Assembly (NCBI GenBank): GCA_947471505.1
Contig: CANIWM010000010.1
Coordinates: forward strand, 48,936-112,935
From: Chthoniobacteraceae bacterium
GTDB lineage: Bacteria > Verrucomicrobiota > Verrucomicrobiia > Chthoniobacterales > Chthoniobacteraceae
DNA length: 64,000 nucleotides
Direction: 5' to 3'
Shown here: piece after piece, positions 54,013 through 63,915 of the stretch
Position numbering within the stretch: position 1 is the first letter of the stretch
Layout of the letters: every line of letters begins with the position of its first letter
The notes under the pieces: model-generated
The model's input: only the letters and a program-made list of their open reading frames with translations
What the model was told of the DNA's origin: nothing
Databases searched by the model: none
Made by a program: the position numbers and the translations under genes

Positions 54013-55125
54013 ATGACGACTGCGCGCGTGTTGGTGGACCTTGGTGCCCGAAAATATCCGATTCTCATCGGCTCAAATACTCTGGGCACGCTGGGCATCG
54101 CGCTGCGGGAAAATTGCCTGACGCAGCGCGACGCGTTCATCATCACCAACCCAGAAGTGGGCGCGCATTACTTCGAGACGGTGCGTACATCGCTAGAAGG
54201 CGCGGGCTTTCGGCGCGTGGTGCGACACGACATCCCGGCATCGGAGCAGGGGAAAAACTGGGATGAATTCACCAAGGCGTGCGCGGGGATGCTGGGGCAG
54301 TTTCCCGATGCGGGGTCGATCCCGCTCGTCATCTTGCTCGGCGGCGGGGTCGTGGGCGATCTCGGCGGTTTCGCAGCGGCAGTCTTCCGGCGCGGCGTGC
54401 CGTTTGTGCAAATCCCGACGACGCTCCTCTCCGCTGTGGACTCCAGCGTGGGTGGGAAAGTGGCGGTCAATTTCGGCGGCGTGAAAAATATCATGGGCGC
54501 GTTCAGCCAACCCCGGTTGGTGTTTTGCGACCTCGCCGTGTTGAAGACGCTGAGCGCCCGCGAGGTGCGGAGCGGGACGGCGGAGATTATCAAATACGGC
54601 GTCGTGTGCTCCGAGCCTCTCTTTCGCCAACTCGAAGACGGCGCGATGGAACGCCTCCTCGCGCTCGACCCCGCGACGCTCACCGACATCGTCGCGCAAT
54701 GCTGTCGGCTGAAAGCGGACGTGGTGGAGCGCGACGAGTTCGACAAACTCGGCATCCGCAACGTCTTGAACTTCGGCCACACCATCGGCCACGGCCTAGA
54801 GCTGAGCGCCGGATATGCGCTGACGCACGGCGAGGCCATCGCCATAGGCATGGTCGCCGCAACACGCATGGCCGTGCAGCTCGGCATGGTCGGCGAAGCG
54901 TTTGCGCAGCGGCTCTTCACGCTCATCCAGCGCGCCGGGTTGCCGATGAGCTTCCCGGAGACGCCGGGGCTGTTCGAGCAGATCATCAAGGCGATGCAGT
55001 CCGACAAGAAATTCCGCGATGGGAAGAACCTTTTCGTTTTGCCCACAGCCCTCGGCGCATGGGAACCGCGCGAGAATGTGAACTGGAACCTCGTCGAGGA
55101 GTGCGTGCGCAGCATCCTGAGTTAA
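54013..55125 (+). CDS. aroB: 3-dehydroquinate synthase
   Basis: 370 residues. NAD-binding GGGVVGDLGGFAAAVFRRG, PTTLLSAVDSSVGGKVAVN, SGTAEIIKYG, and zinc ligands in NFGHTIGHGLE and THGEAIAIGM. Second step of the shikimate pathway (DAHP to 3-dehydroquinate). Start ATG 54013, preceded by GGAGGT. In the same direction as the RluA gene, 50 bases after it, and 51 bases before the transaldolase gene. Confidence 0.96.
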   Translation: MTTARVLVDLGARKYPILIGSNTLGTLGIALRENCLTQRDAFIITNPEVGAHYFETVRTSLEGAGFRRVVRHDIPASEQGKNWDEFTKACAGMLGQFPDAGSIPLVILLGGGVVGDLGGFAAAVFRRGVPFVQIPTTLLSAVDSSVGGKVAVNFGGVKNIMGAFSQPRLVFCDLAVLKTLSAREVRSGTAEIIKYGVVCSEPLFRQLEDGAMERLLALDPATLTDIVAQCCRLKADVVERDEFDKLGIRNVLNFGHTIGHGLELSAGYALTHGEAIAIGMVAATRMAVQLGMVGEAFAQRLFTLIQRAGLPMSFPETPGLFEQIIKAMQSDKKFRDGKNLFVLPTALGAWEPRENVNWNLVEECVRSILS

Positions 55126-55176
55126 TATAATCGGCTCACCGGAGTTGGCACGGATTCGGCTTTTATGGGAGCCCGA

Positions 55177-55956
55177 ATGAACTCTCTGAGTCACTTAACA
55201 ACGAAGATTTACGCAGACGGCGCTGACATGGCCGGGATGCTGGAGATGTATCGTAATCCTTTGATTCAAGGAATGACGACGAATCCGACGTTGATGAAAA
55301 AGGCGGGCATCACCGACTACGAGGGCTTTGCTAAAGAGCTGCTCGGCACGGTGACGGAGAAGCCGGTGTCGTTCGAGGTGTTCGCAGATGAGTTCGACGA
55401 TATGCGGCGGCAGGCGCTGCAAATCAGCCAGTGGGGACGGAATGTGTATGTGAAGATTCCCGTCTCCAATCCCCGTGGAGAAAGCTCGGTGGAGCTGATC
55501 CACGACCTCGCAAATGCGGGTGTGAAGCTGAATGTGACGGCTATTTTGACGGAACGACAGACCGCCGAAGTCATCAGTGCGCTGCACTGCGATGTGCCCG
55601 CGGTGGTGTCTATTTGCGCGGGCCGTATCGCCGATACAGGATGCAATCCGATGCCTCTCATGAAGAGCGCACGCCGGATGATGGACCATCTGCCGCACGC
55701 GGAGTTGCTGTGGGCGAGCGTTCGCGAGGTGTTTAACATTTTCCAGTCGAACGAAGCCGGCTGCCACATCGTCACCGTGCCGCACGACATTCTGCGCAAA
55801 GCTATTGAAATGTGCGGGACGGACCTCGCCGCGCTTTCGCTCGATACGGTGCGGATGTTTGACCGCGATGCGAAGGCGGCCGGGTTCCGGCTGGAGGCTC
55901 CGCAAACTCGCTTCCCGCTGTCAGTAGCGCGGGAACGAACGGCAGAAGCCGCATAA
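55177..55956 (+). CDS. Transaldolase-like protein (MipB/TalC type)
   Basis: 259 residues. TTNPTLMKKAG and NVYVKIPVSN with the Schiff-base Lys; LNVTAILTERQTAEVISAL, VVSICAGRIADTG and LWASVREVFNIFQSNEAGC. Size and motifs are those of the short transaldolase/fructose-6-phosphate aldolase subgroup. Start chosen at 55177 because GGGAG stands 5 bases before that ATG; an ATG 12 bases upstream is the alternative. Followed by a strong terminator. May feed erythrose-4-phosphate to the aromatic pathway, given aroB next door. Confidence 0.92.
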   Translation: MNSLSHLTTKIYADGADMAGMLEMYRNPLIQGMTTNPTLMKKAGITDYEGFAKELLGTVTEKPVSFEVFADEFDDMRRQALQISQWGRNVYVKIPVSNPRGESSVELIHDLANAGVKLNVTAILTERQTAEVISALHCDVPAVVSICAGRIADTGCNPMPLMKSARRMMDHLPHAELLWASVREVFNIFQSNEAGCHIVTVPHDILRKAIEMCGTDLAALSLDTVRMFDRDAKAAGFRLEAPQTRFPLSVARERTAEAA

Positions 55957-55983
55957 GATTTTTTCAGTGTTGTTGTTGGAAAA

Positions 55984-56025
55984 TACACGCCGTCCGGGCA
56001 TTCGTCCGGGCGGCGTGTTCTTTTT
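55984..56025 (+). terminator. Rho-independent terminator after the transaldolase gene
   Basis: Stem of 15 pairs (55984-55998 with 56003-56017; two pairs are G-U), 4-base loop ATTC, then TCTTTTTT at 56018-56025. It begins 28 bases after the transaldolase stop and separates it from the MFS exporter gene. The best terminator in the window. Confidence 0.9.
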
Positions 56026-56086
56026 TGGGCATTCCCTGCATTCGGCGTTTGCGCTCTCGGTGTGATACCGCTTTTATCCGCCCGCT

Positions 56087-57334
56087 TTGGACCAGACACC
56101 TGACATCGAAAAACGCCGCAAACACGCTACCCTCGGCGTGATATTCCTCACCATCTTCGTGAGCATGATTGGCTTTGGGATCGTGATTCCGGTCCTGCCG
56201 GTCTATGCGAAGAACGAGCCGTTCATGCTCTCGGGCACGGCGCTCGGCTGGCTCACTGGGATATTTTCTCTCGTCCAGTTTTTCATGGCACCGATTCTGG
56301 GGAAAGTGAGCGACCGCGTGGGGCGCAAGCCGGTGCTCATCGTGAGCATCATTGGCACGGCGGTGGGTTACTTCGTCACCGGCGCAGCGGGCTCGGCGTG
56401 GATGCTCTTTCTCGGGCGAATCATCGACGGTGCGAGCGGCGGCAATATCGCAGCGGCGCAAGCGTGCGTCGCGGATGTCACGACCCCGGCGGACCGTAGC
56501 AAGGCGATGGGGATGATCGGCGCGGCGTTCGGGCTGGGCTTCGTCCTAGGGCCTGCGCTGGGCGGGCTGCTGAGCCAGTGGCACCATTCGGCTCCATTCT
56601 ATTTTGCCGGGCTTCTGGCGGTGGTAAATGGCGTGCTCGTCGTGAAGATGCTGCCCGAAACCCTGACGGAAGAAAAGCGCCTGAGCCCTGCACAGAAAGC
56701 TCCGCTCGGCGAAGTGTTCAGCGGCGGTCGTGGAACCTTCATCATCCTGCTCCTCGTCGCGAATCTGCTCTCCACCACGGGCTTCGCGTCCATCCACCTG
56801 CTCTTCTCGCTCTTCTGCGGCGACCACCTTCATTACACACAGGCGCAAATCGGATATGCCTTTGCCTATGTGGGTGTCATCGGCGTGCTCGTGCAAGGTG
56901 GGCTGCTGAGACGTTTGCTGAAACGCGACATCGAGAAACAACTCGCCATCACCGGCGCGATCATCCTCGCCGTGAGCCTCTGGCTGCTCCCGCGCTCGGA
57001 TACGACGAACGCCTTTTTAGGAGCCACTGCACTGCTTGCGCTTGGGAACGGACTACTCGTTCCCGTTCTGACTGGGATGGTTTCCCGCCACGTCCACGGC
57101 AGCGCGCAAGGGCGCGTGCTCGGGCTCAGCTCCGGCATCGGCAGCCTCGGGCGTTGGCTTGGGCCGCTCATCGCTGCGTTTGCGCTGCCTGCGGGGTTTG
57201 CGACACAGACCCTCGCCCCCGCCGCTCTGGACCACGGATACAGCACCGCTTTCACCTGGGCCGCGTGTCTGCTCGTCGCCGCGGCTGTCGCCTTGATCGC
57301 GCTGAAAGTGCCGAAAGAAGAGGCTGCGGCGTAA
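56087..57334 (+). CDS. MFS drug:H+ antiporter (TetA/DHA1-like)
   Basis: 415 residues with about 12 transmembrane helices. TM1 VSMIGFGIVIPVLPVYA, motif A GKVSDRVGRKPVLIVS, RIIDGASGGNIAAAQACVAD and FGLGFVLGPALGG (motif C) place it in the tetracycline-exporter subgroup. The start is TTG at 56087; there is no ATG or GTG before TM1. Export of small molecules is likely, substrate unknown. The terminator upstream makes it a separate transcription unit. Confidence 0.9.
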   Translation: MDQTPDIEKRRKHATLGVIFLTIFVSMIGFGIVIPVLPVYAKNEPFMLSGTALGWLTGIFSLVQFFMAPILGKVSDRVGRKPVLIVSIIGTAVGYFVTGAAGSAWMLFLGRIIDGASGGNIAAAQACVADVTTPADRSKAMGMIGAAFGLGFVLGPALGGLLSQWHHSAPFYFAGLLAVVNGVLVVKMLPETLTEEKRLSPAQKAPLGEVFSGGRGTFIILLLVANLLSTTGFASIHLLFSLFCGDHLHYTQAQIGYAFAYVGVIGVLVQGGLLRRLLKRDIEKQLAITGAIILAVSLWLLPRSDTTNAFLGATALLALGNGLLVPVLTGMVSRHVHGSAQGRVLGLSSGIGSLGRWLGPLIAAFALPAGFATQTLAPAALDHGYSTAFTWAACLLVAAAVALIALKVPKEEAAA

Positions 57335-57399
57335 CTTTCTGCGGCATTGCCGTGGTCGCTGCTTGAGTTTTCCGACCGCCTCTGAAATAAGACCGCACC

Positions 57400-58329
57400 A
57401 TGCGCCGCTCTACAGCCCTATTGCTTGCCATCTTTGCTCTGACTTCTTTCCGTGCATCCGCGCAGCAATCGCTGACGGATGAGGAAAAGAAGCGCCTGTT
57501 TCTAAAGGCACGCGAAGAGATGACCACGATCCCGTGGACGCCGCCTACCAATGCGGAGACACCCGCTCCCAAGCCCAAGCCCAAGCCCCAGCCTAGCCGC
57601 GAGGAGCCCACGGTGAAGCCGTTCACGCCCAAGCCTCAGGACGAGCCGAGCGTGCCGCCCGTCGTCCGCCAGCCGCCAACGCCGCGCCCGCAGCCCATCG
57701 TCGAGCTTCCTCCGCAGGAGACCATCGGCACGGTGGAGAAAAGCACCATCGGTCGCGTGGATGAAGAGCCACAGCCGAAGCAAGAGAGCCGTGGATTTTT
57801 CTCCCGGATTTTTGGCGGTGGTTCATCCTATAAATACGTCACCGGGTCCGTGAAACGTGCCATCAGCGGAGCGCCCGTGCGCAGTGGCCGCTGGCGCTAC
57901 ATCGTCGTCCACAACAGCGGCACGCGGCAGGGCAGCGCGAAGGCGTTTGAACACTACCACCGCTTCGTGCGCGGCATGTCGAACGGCATGGCCTACCACT
58001 TCGTCATCGGCAACGGCACCTCCACCGGCAATGGCCTCATCGAAGTAGGCAACCGCTGGAGCCGCCAAATCCAAGGTGGCCACGTCCACAGCGATTACCT
58101 CAACAATATCTCCATCGGCATCTGCCTTGTCGGCGATTTCAACAGCCAGAAGCCCACCGACGCACAGAAGGCCTCGCTCACCGAACTCATTAAAGCCGTC
58201 CGCGACCGCGTAGGCCGCGTGAATGGGCAAAAAGCAGTCGTCGAACCGCATCGCAACATCAACCCCCCACGCTGGCCCACCGACTGCCCCGGAGACGAAT
58301 TCCCCTACCAGTGGCTCCGTCAGTTTTAG
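57400..58329 (+). CDS. Secreted N-acetylmuramoyl-L-alanine amidase (Amidase_2/PGRP type)
   Basis: 309 residues. Signal peptide MRRSTALLLAIFALTSFRASA; a Pro/Lys-rich linker (residues 45-110, PKPKPKPQPSREEPTVKP) coded by hexanucleotide CCCAAG repeats; then the amidase fold from about 165: WRYIVVHNSGTRQGSA (first zinc His), YHFVIGNGTST, ISIGICLVGDFN, EPHRNINPPRWPTDCPGD (His/Cys ligands). Cuts the sugar-peptide bond of peptidoglycan in the periplasm. Likely for recycling or wall growth. Confidence 0.9.
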   Translation: MRRSTALLLAIFALTSFRASAQQSLTDEEKKRLFLKAREEMTTIPWTPPTNAETPAPKPKPKPQPSREEPTVKPFTPKPQDEPSVPPVVRQPPTPRPQPIVELPPQETIGTVEKSTIGRVDEEPQPKQESRGFFSRIFGGGSSYKYVTGSVKRAISGAPVRSGRWRYIVVHNSGTRQGSAKAFEHYHRFVRGMSNGMAYHFVIGNGTSTGNGLIEVGNRWSRQIQGGHVHSDYLNNISIGICLVGDFNSQKPTDAQKASLTELIKAVRDRVGRVNGQKAVVEPHRNINPPRWPTDCPGDEFPYQWLRQF

Positions 58330-58351
58330 AAAACCCACGCCTCACGGCGAA

Positions 58352-59230
58352 ATGAAACTCGGCATCACTGGCGCGACCGGCTTCGCCGGCAAACGCCTCA
58401 TCCAAGCTGCCACCCGCAGCGGCATCGAAGTCATCGCCTACACCCGCGACCCATCGCGGGCCGTCGGCGGCTGCGTGGAGACGCGTGGCTTTTCGCTCGA
58501 TAAAGTGCCCGATTTTTCCGGCTGCGACGGCGTCATCCACCTCGCCGGAGAAAACGTAGCAGGGCTCTGGACTGCTGCGAAAAAGCGGCGCATCCACGAC
58601 AGCCGCGTCCTCGGAGCGCGTCGCGTCGTCGAAGGAATCCGCGCTGCCAAAGTGCCGCCCGAAGTGCTCATCGCCGCCAGCGCCATCGGCTACTACGGCG
58701 GGCAAGGCGAGCGAGACCTCACCGAAGAAAGTCCACGAGGCACCGGCTTCCTCGCCGACGTTTGCGCCGACAACGAAGCCGAGATTCTGGCCGCCGAGCC
58801 GCTCTGCCGCGTCGTCCGCGCCCGCATTGGCCTCGTCTTTGGCGAAGGCGGCGCGCTGGGTGCGATGCGAGTAATTTTCAAGCTCGGCCTCGGCGGCCCC
58901 GTCGGCGATGGGCAGCAGTGGATGTCGTGGATTCACCTCGAAGACGCCGTCGCCCTGCTCCTCTTCGCCGCGCGCAACCTCGACATTCGCGGGCCGCTGA
59001 ACGTCACCGCCCCGTGGCCCATCCGCAACGCCGACTTCACAGCGACCCTCGCCCGCAGCCTCCGCCGACCCGCATTTTTCCGCGCCCCCGCCTTCGCGCT
59101 CCGGCTCGTGCTGCGAGAGTTCGCCAACGAGCTACTCCTCTCCCGCCGAGTCCTGCCCGCGGTCGCTACAGCGGAAGGCTTCGGTTTTCAGTTCCCTGAA
59201 CTCACGGAAGCAGTTTTCGGGAACTTGTAA
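58352..59230 (+). CDS. TIGR01777-family SDR epimerase
   Basis: 292 residues. Rossmann start MKLGITGATGFAGKRLIQAA, AGENVAGLWTAAKKRRIHDS, ASAIGYYGGQGERDL (Tyr-x-x-Gly variant), RIGLVFGEGGALG and QQWMSWIHLEDAV. Relatives include YfcH/SulA-like epimerases of unknown substrate. Starts 22 bases after the amidase gene and its TAA stop overlaps the ATG of the DUF167 gene (TAATG), so these form one operon. Confidence 0.9.
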   Translation: MKLGITGATGFAGKRLIQAATRSGIEVIAYTRDPSRAVGGCVETRGFSLDKVPDFSGCDGVIHLAGENVAGLWTAAKKRRIHDSRVLGARRVVEGIRAAKVPPEVLIAASAIGYYGGQGERDLTEESPRGTGFLADVCADNEAEILAAEPLCRVVRARIGLVFGEGGALGAMRVIFKLGLGGPVGDGQQWMSWIHLEDAVALLLFAARNLDIRGPLNVTAPWPIRNADFTATLARSLRRPAFFRAPAFALRLVLREFANELLLSRRVLPAVATAEGFGFQFPELTEAVFGNL

Positions 59231-59499
59231 TGGCTCGCCTCGCTCTGCGCATCGTCCCGAATGCCCGCCGCACCGAAGTCGTCGGGATGCACGGCGGTGC
59301 CATCAAAATCAAAATCCAATCTCCCGCGACGGACGGGAAAGCGAACGCCGCACTGCTAGAGTTCCTCGCAGAGGAGCTGGACATACCTGCACGCTGCGTG
59401 CGCATTGTTTCGGGTGAAAAATCGCGGGACAAACTCATCGAGTGCGACGAGCTCGATGCAGAGGCGGCACGGGAACGGTTGGTGAAGGACGGGCACTAG
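59230..59499 (+). CDS. DUF167/YggU family protein
   Basis: 89 residues. Conserved GGAIKIKIQSPATDGKANAA and CVRIVSGEKSRDKLIE are the DUF167 signatures. Small cytoplasmic alpha/beta protein, function not established. Shares one base with the SDR gene stop. Confidence 0.92.
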   Translation: MARLALRIVPNARRTEVVGMHGGAIKIKIQSPATDGKANAALLEFLAEELDIPARCVRIVSGEKSRDKLIECDELDAEAARERLVKDGH

Positions 59500-59556
59500 A
59501 AAATAACACAATTTTCCACGCGCCGAATCTATCGACTCGGGCTAAATAATGCCGCC

Positions 59557-60183
59557 ATGACCGCATCCACCGCAGATTCAGCTACGCTCCGCACGAGCAC
59601 CACGCTGCTTTCTGCCCTGCGCGATATGCGCGATCATGCGAGCTGGCAGCATTTTCATACACTCTATCGCCCGATGTTGATGGCGGTGGCGATTCGTGCG
59701 GGCCTGCTGGAGCAGGACGCGCTGGATGTGGTGCAGGAGACGATCATCGAGGTGGCGAGGGAGATGCCGAGCTTCCGCTATGAGCGTTCGCGGGGGCGAT
59801 TCAAGGGCTGGCTGCTGACGATTGTCCGCCGCCGCATTGCGAATCTATGGCGGGCGAAAAAATACGGGCAAGGGGACGCGCGCGGTGCCCGCGAGCTTCT
59901 CATGGACCCAGCGACGCTCGATGGCAACGTGGAGGCCGACTCGGAGTTTGAGCGTGTGTGGGACGATGAATGGCGGCAGCACGCGCTGCGCGTGGCGGAG
60001 GAGCATGTGCGGCAGGCGGTGAAGCCGGTGCAGTTTCAAGCGTATCGGCTGCATGTGATGAGGGGCATCGCCGCGGGGGAGACGGCGCGGCGGCTGGGCA
60101 TCAAGCGGATGGAAGTCTATTGGGCGAAATACTGCGTCGGCCGGGTGATGAAAAAATCCATCGCGGAAGCGGAAGGTTTTTGA
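59557..60183 (+). CDS. ECF-like sigma-70 family factor
   Basis: 208 residues. Region 2 (FHTLYRPMLMAVAIRAGLLE, DALDVVQETIIEVAREMPSF, KGWLLTIVRRRIANLW) and a C-terminal HTH-like region 4 (ETARRLGIKRMEVYWAKYCV). A charged linker of about 50 residues lies between. Such factors commonly sit next to Ser/Thr kinase genes in Planctomycetes-Verrucomicrobia, as here, which suggests signalling by phosphorylation; that is inferred from context. Confidence 0.88.
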   Translation: MTASTADSATLRTSTTLLSALRDMRDHASWQHFHTLYRPMLMAVAIRAGLLEQDALDVVQETIIEVAREMPSFRYERSRGRFKGWLLTIVRRRIANLWRAKKYGQGDARGARELLMDPATLDGNVEADSEFERVWDDEWRQHALRVAEEHVRQAVKPVQFQAYRLHVMRGIAAGETARRLGIKRMEVYWAKYCVGRVMKKSIAEAEGF

Positions 60184-60198
60184 TGAACGTGCATCCCC

Positions 60199-63176
60199 AT
60201 GCCCGCTCCTGAGATTCCACACATCCCCGACCACGACCTGCTACGCCGCATCGGGCGCGGCTCTTACGGCGAGGTGTAGCTGGCGCGCAATGTGATGGGC
60301 GCGTGGCGGGCGGTGAAGATCGTCCGGCGCGATGGGTTCAGCTCGGAGCGCCCGTACGAGCGAGAGTTTGAGGGCATCCGAAAGTTCGAGCCCATCTCGC
60401 GGATGCACGACTCGCAGGTGGATATTCTCCACGTCGGGCAAGACGAGGCGAAGGGTATTTTTACTACGTCATGGAGCTGGCGGACGACGCACGCACGGTG
60501 CAGGACATTGACCCAGAGACTTACTCGCCGCGCACGCTGGCCAGCGAGCTGGCGGAAAAAAAACGCCTCCCCGCGAAGCAATGCTTAGAGACGGGGCTCG
60601 CGCTGGCGACTGCGCTGGAGCACCTGCACTCGCACGGGCTGATCCACCGCGACATCAAGCCCGCAAACATCATCTTCGTCCACGGGCGCGCAAAGCTGGC
60701 AGACATCGGGCTCGTCGCGGATGCCACGCAAGACATGTCCTTTGTCGGCACGGAGGGCTACGTGCCCATCGAGGGACCGGGCAGCGCGCAGGCCGATATT
60801 TTCGGGCTGGGGCGGGTTCTTTATGAAATCAACACGGGCCTTTCCCAGCAGCAGTTCCCGGACATTCCGTCGTCGTTTGGGCTCGATGAAGAGGACGCTG
60901 ATCTTGCTCGAGAGCTGAACTTGATCGTCAACAAAGCCTGCGCCCGTCGCGCTGAGGATCGTCATCCGAGTGCGGCTGCACTGCGCGAGGAACTGCTCCT
61001 TTTGCAAAGCGGATATTCTATCCGCCGAGTGCGCGAAAATGAACGGCGCGTGCGTGTGCTGCGGTGGTTTGGCGCAGTGGCGGCGGTCGTCGCGCTCTTC
61101 GCAGGAGTGGGCTATTTTTCCGCACTGCGGGCAAATGTCCGAGCAGACGCAAACTTTCACACGGCGCAGGAGAATCTCGCAGCAGCGCGGCTGGCGCAGG
61201 CGAAGTCACTGCACGCGAGCGACCGAGCGGAGCGGCGTGCGGAAGGGCTGGCGGCCATCGCGGAGGCAGCGCGCATCAAGCCCTCTCGAGCGTTGCGCGA
61301 TGAGGCGCTGGCACTGCTCCCGGCGATGGAAGTCGGCCCGGCGATCCCGCTGGCGAACAGTGTGGATGGCTTCACCGTGAATATGCGTCGTCCGCTGCGG
61401 GCACGGCCTTCGCCGGATGGGGAGCTTTGCGCGTGGCTAGTGGACAAGAATGATCTCGTCATCACCAATACCGCCGATGGCCGCGAGCTGGCGCGGTTGC
61501 CCGGCGTTGGGGCGACTGCCCGCGCCGTGGAGTGGAGCCCGTGCGGGCGCTACGTGGCAGCGGGCACGCAGCAACGGGTGCTCGTGTGGGACTGGAAAGC
61601 GGGGAAGGTCGTGATCAAAAGAGACTTCGACCGGAGCGACGCAGTGGCTGCAGCGGCGTTCTCCGCGAACAGCGAGCGAGTGGCGCTCTGCGTCGGGGAA
61701 AAGGTGGCACTTTTCTCCTGCGCGACTGGCGAGGAAATCGTGGTCGCGCAGAGTGCGCTACGGCAGACGGCGTTTGCTGTTCACCCGAACGGAGACTTGT
61801 TCGGCTCCGTGGGCCCCGGCGGTGGGACGCTGTGGAGCGCGACTTCCAAGGCGGAGGTGATGGGGCAAGAGTTGCCGAAGGGGACAGGCGCAAATTTTTC
61901 CTTCCGGCATATCGCGTGGAGTGCCGATGGGAACTTGGTTGCGGGGGTGCTCACGGATGGCGCACTCATTGTGTTCAACGTGGGGTCCGGGAAGATTATC
62001 ATGCGAGTCGCTCACGCCGGAGTTCCGGGGAATGTCGCATTTTCACTGGATAGCGCGCTCCTCATCTCGTCCTCTGCCGACGACGGGACGCGGTTATGGG
62101 ACACTCGCGGTGGGATACTCCGTGTGGCGTCTATCCCAGACGCTTTCGGGCTGCAATTTAGCGCGGACAGCCAGAGCGTCGTCTTTGCGACGGCGACGGG
62201 TTTTGAGACGCGCAACATCACACACCAACCGGGATTGTGCCTGCCGATACGCTCGGCGGGCCATCGGATGGAAGTGACGACTTTTTCGCCCGACGGGCGG
62301 CTGCTCTTGGCGATGGGAGATAAGCACAGCACTGCCGATCTGTGGGAAGTTCGCACCGGAAAGAAGGCGGGCACTTTCGGCGGACTCTTCGCGGGCGACC
62401 GAGAACTGGGCTGGGCGGGCTTCACGCGCGATGGGCGCACGTTGCTCGCCGTCGGGAATACAGGGCTGGTGAGTAGCACCGTGGAGATAAGGGATGGCGC
62501 GCTGTCGCTCGGATGGCCCGCGACGAAGGCGCTCCCGCACCCGTGCGAGCCGGGCAATGCGGGCGACACGAGCCCGGATGGGAAGCGGCTGCTGGTGCGC
62601 GCGAACGGCGAGGTGTTCTTTGTCTGCGACTTGGCGGAGCCGGAAAAAGCCCGCGCAGTCACGCTCACCCAAAACCGGATTTCCGGGCTCTCGTGGAGCG
62701 CCGACGGCAGGCGCATCGCCGTGTCGAATAGCCGTGGCGGGCCGATCATTTACGACGCCGCGACGCTTCTGGTGATTCGCACGCTCGGCACTCGGGCGGG
62801 GAAAGCCACGTTCAGCCCTAGTGGCAAACTCCTCGCCCTCGTGACTTCCGGTTCGTGCGACTTGCTGGATGCGACGACGTTTGAGCGTGTGAAATCATTC
62901 GAGCGACACCCGCTCGAAAACCTTCCGGGGGAGACGGCGTTTTCCGGCGACGGCGCGTTCCTCGCGATGACGCAGGATGGTCGCCGCGTGGACCTCATAG
63001 ACGTCGCGAAACTGGAGAACGTCGCCAGCTTCGAGCCGCCTGCATCATCACGCGCCAACCGTCTGCAATTCAGCCCCGACGGTTCCACACTCGTCCTGCA
63101 CGACGCGGATAATGCCTACCTTTTTAACCTCCCGGAACTCCGCCGCGGTCTAGCCGCGATGGGGCTCGATTGGTGA
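60199..63176 (+). pseudogene. Ser/Thr protein kinase with transmembrane helix and WD40 repeats, broken twice
   Basis: ATG 60199 opens MPAPEIPHIPDHDLLRRIGR, the glycine-rich loop, then GSYGEV followed by TAG (60277-60279) where kinases of this class have Trp (TGG). The frame continues with VAIK-type Lys (RAVKIV), and at 60454-60456 one base is missing so KG-YFYYVMEL is split. The remaining 901 codons from ATG 60471 carry HRDIKPANII, DIG (for DFG), GTEGYVPIEG, one transmembrane helix (WFGAVAAVVALFAGVGYFSA), and a C-terminal run of about seven WD40-like beta-propeller units (SWSADGRRIAVSNSRGG). Without the first 91 residues the ATP loop is lost. Confidence 0.75.
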
Positions 63177-63908
63177 GCGCCGCCGCCGCATAGACAGAAG
63201 GCCGAGCCCTGCCGCGCCGAGCATCGCCGTCGTCGGCTCCGGCACCGAGCGAGTCGCCACGAGCGTGCCCGTGAGCGTTTGGATCACTCCGCTGTCGGTG
63301 CTGAAAGTGAACATCATCGGCAGCGTGAGCGTCTCGACTCCGAGTGATTGGCTGATGCTCACCAACGACGCTGAATTATTCTGGCTGAAGTCGCCAATCG
63401 ATAGCGATGAACTGCTCGTCGAGGGCGGGACGAAATAATCCGAACGCCCCGTGAGCATCGTGACAGTGCTCGCCCCGCCAGGCCCGACGCCGTGGGTGAT
63501 CGAGCCCGCTGTGAAATCGAACGACAAATCCCGCGAGGCCGCGATGGCTCCATACGCGACCACTTGCCCTCCGTAGTTTTCCACGCCGGAGCCAGCCGGG
63601 ACAAAGGGCGCATGAGGATTTCCCAGCGCGATGACAGCGCTGCCGCCGGAGAAAGTCAGCGTCGAGCCCACGAGGTCGCCCGTGATGGTCCCATCCCAAA
63701 AATCCGTCAACGAACCCGGCGACTGCTGCGAGATAGGCTGGCCGAGGAACGTCCCTGAGAGACTGAGGCTGCTCAGGCTGGCCTCCACGTCGTAAGACAC
63801 CAGCGCAGCGCGACTCGGAGAGGCGGTGAGACAAACGAGCGCAGTCAACACACTGAACCTAAATAAAGCAGTTAGCCGGATGTGAAAATGGCGGAAGTCG
63901 TGCAACAA
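63150..63908 (-). CDS. PEP-CTERM surface/matrix protein
   Basis: 252 residues. Signal peptide region MLHDFRHFHIRLTALFRFSV and on, a Ser/Gly-rich body with beta-rich sequence (TFSGGSAVIALGNPHAPFVP), and the PEP-CTERM sorting tail: VPEPTTAMLGAAGLGLLSMR followed by RRRR. The tail is cut by exosortase in the envelope. No exosortase gene is in the window. 3' end overlaps the kinase gene by 27 bases. Confidence 0.88.
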   Translation of the reverse strand: MLHDFRHFHIRLTALFRFSVLTALVCLTASPSRAALVSYDVEASLSSLSLSGTFLGQPISQQSPGSLTDFWDGTITGDLVGSTLTFSGGSAVIALGNPHAPFVPAGSGVENYGGQVVAYGAIAASRDLSFDFTAGSITHGVGPGGASTVTMLTGRSDYFVPPSTSSSSLSIGDFSQNNSASLVSISQSLGVETLTLPMMFTFSTDSGVIQTLTGTLVATRSVPEPTTAMLGAAGLGLLSMRRRRSPIEPHRG

Positions 63909-63915
63909 CAGAGAG

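Noticed and set aside
55145..55160. Possible second sigma-54 promoter (TGGCACG-GATT-CGGCT) before the transaldolase gene
   Set aside because: The -12 half has CG where TT is expected, and the implied transcript start would fall almost on the ATG.
57565..57600. CCCAAG hexanucleotide repeats in the amidase gene
   Set aside because: Simple Pro-Lys linker coding; unit length is a multiple of three, so no frame effect.
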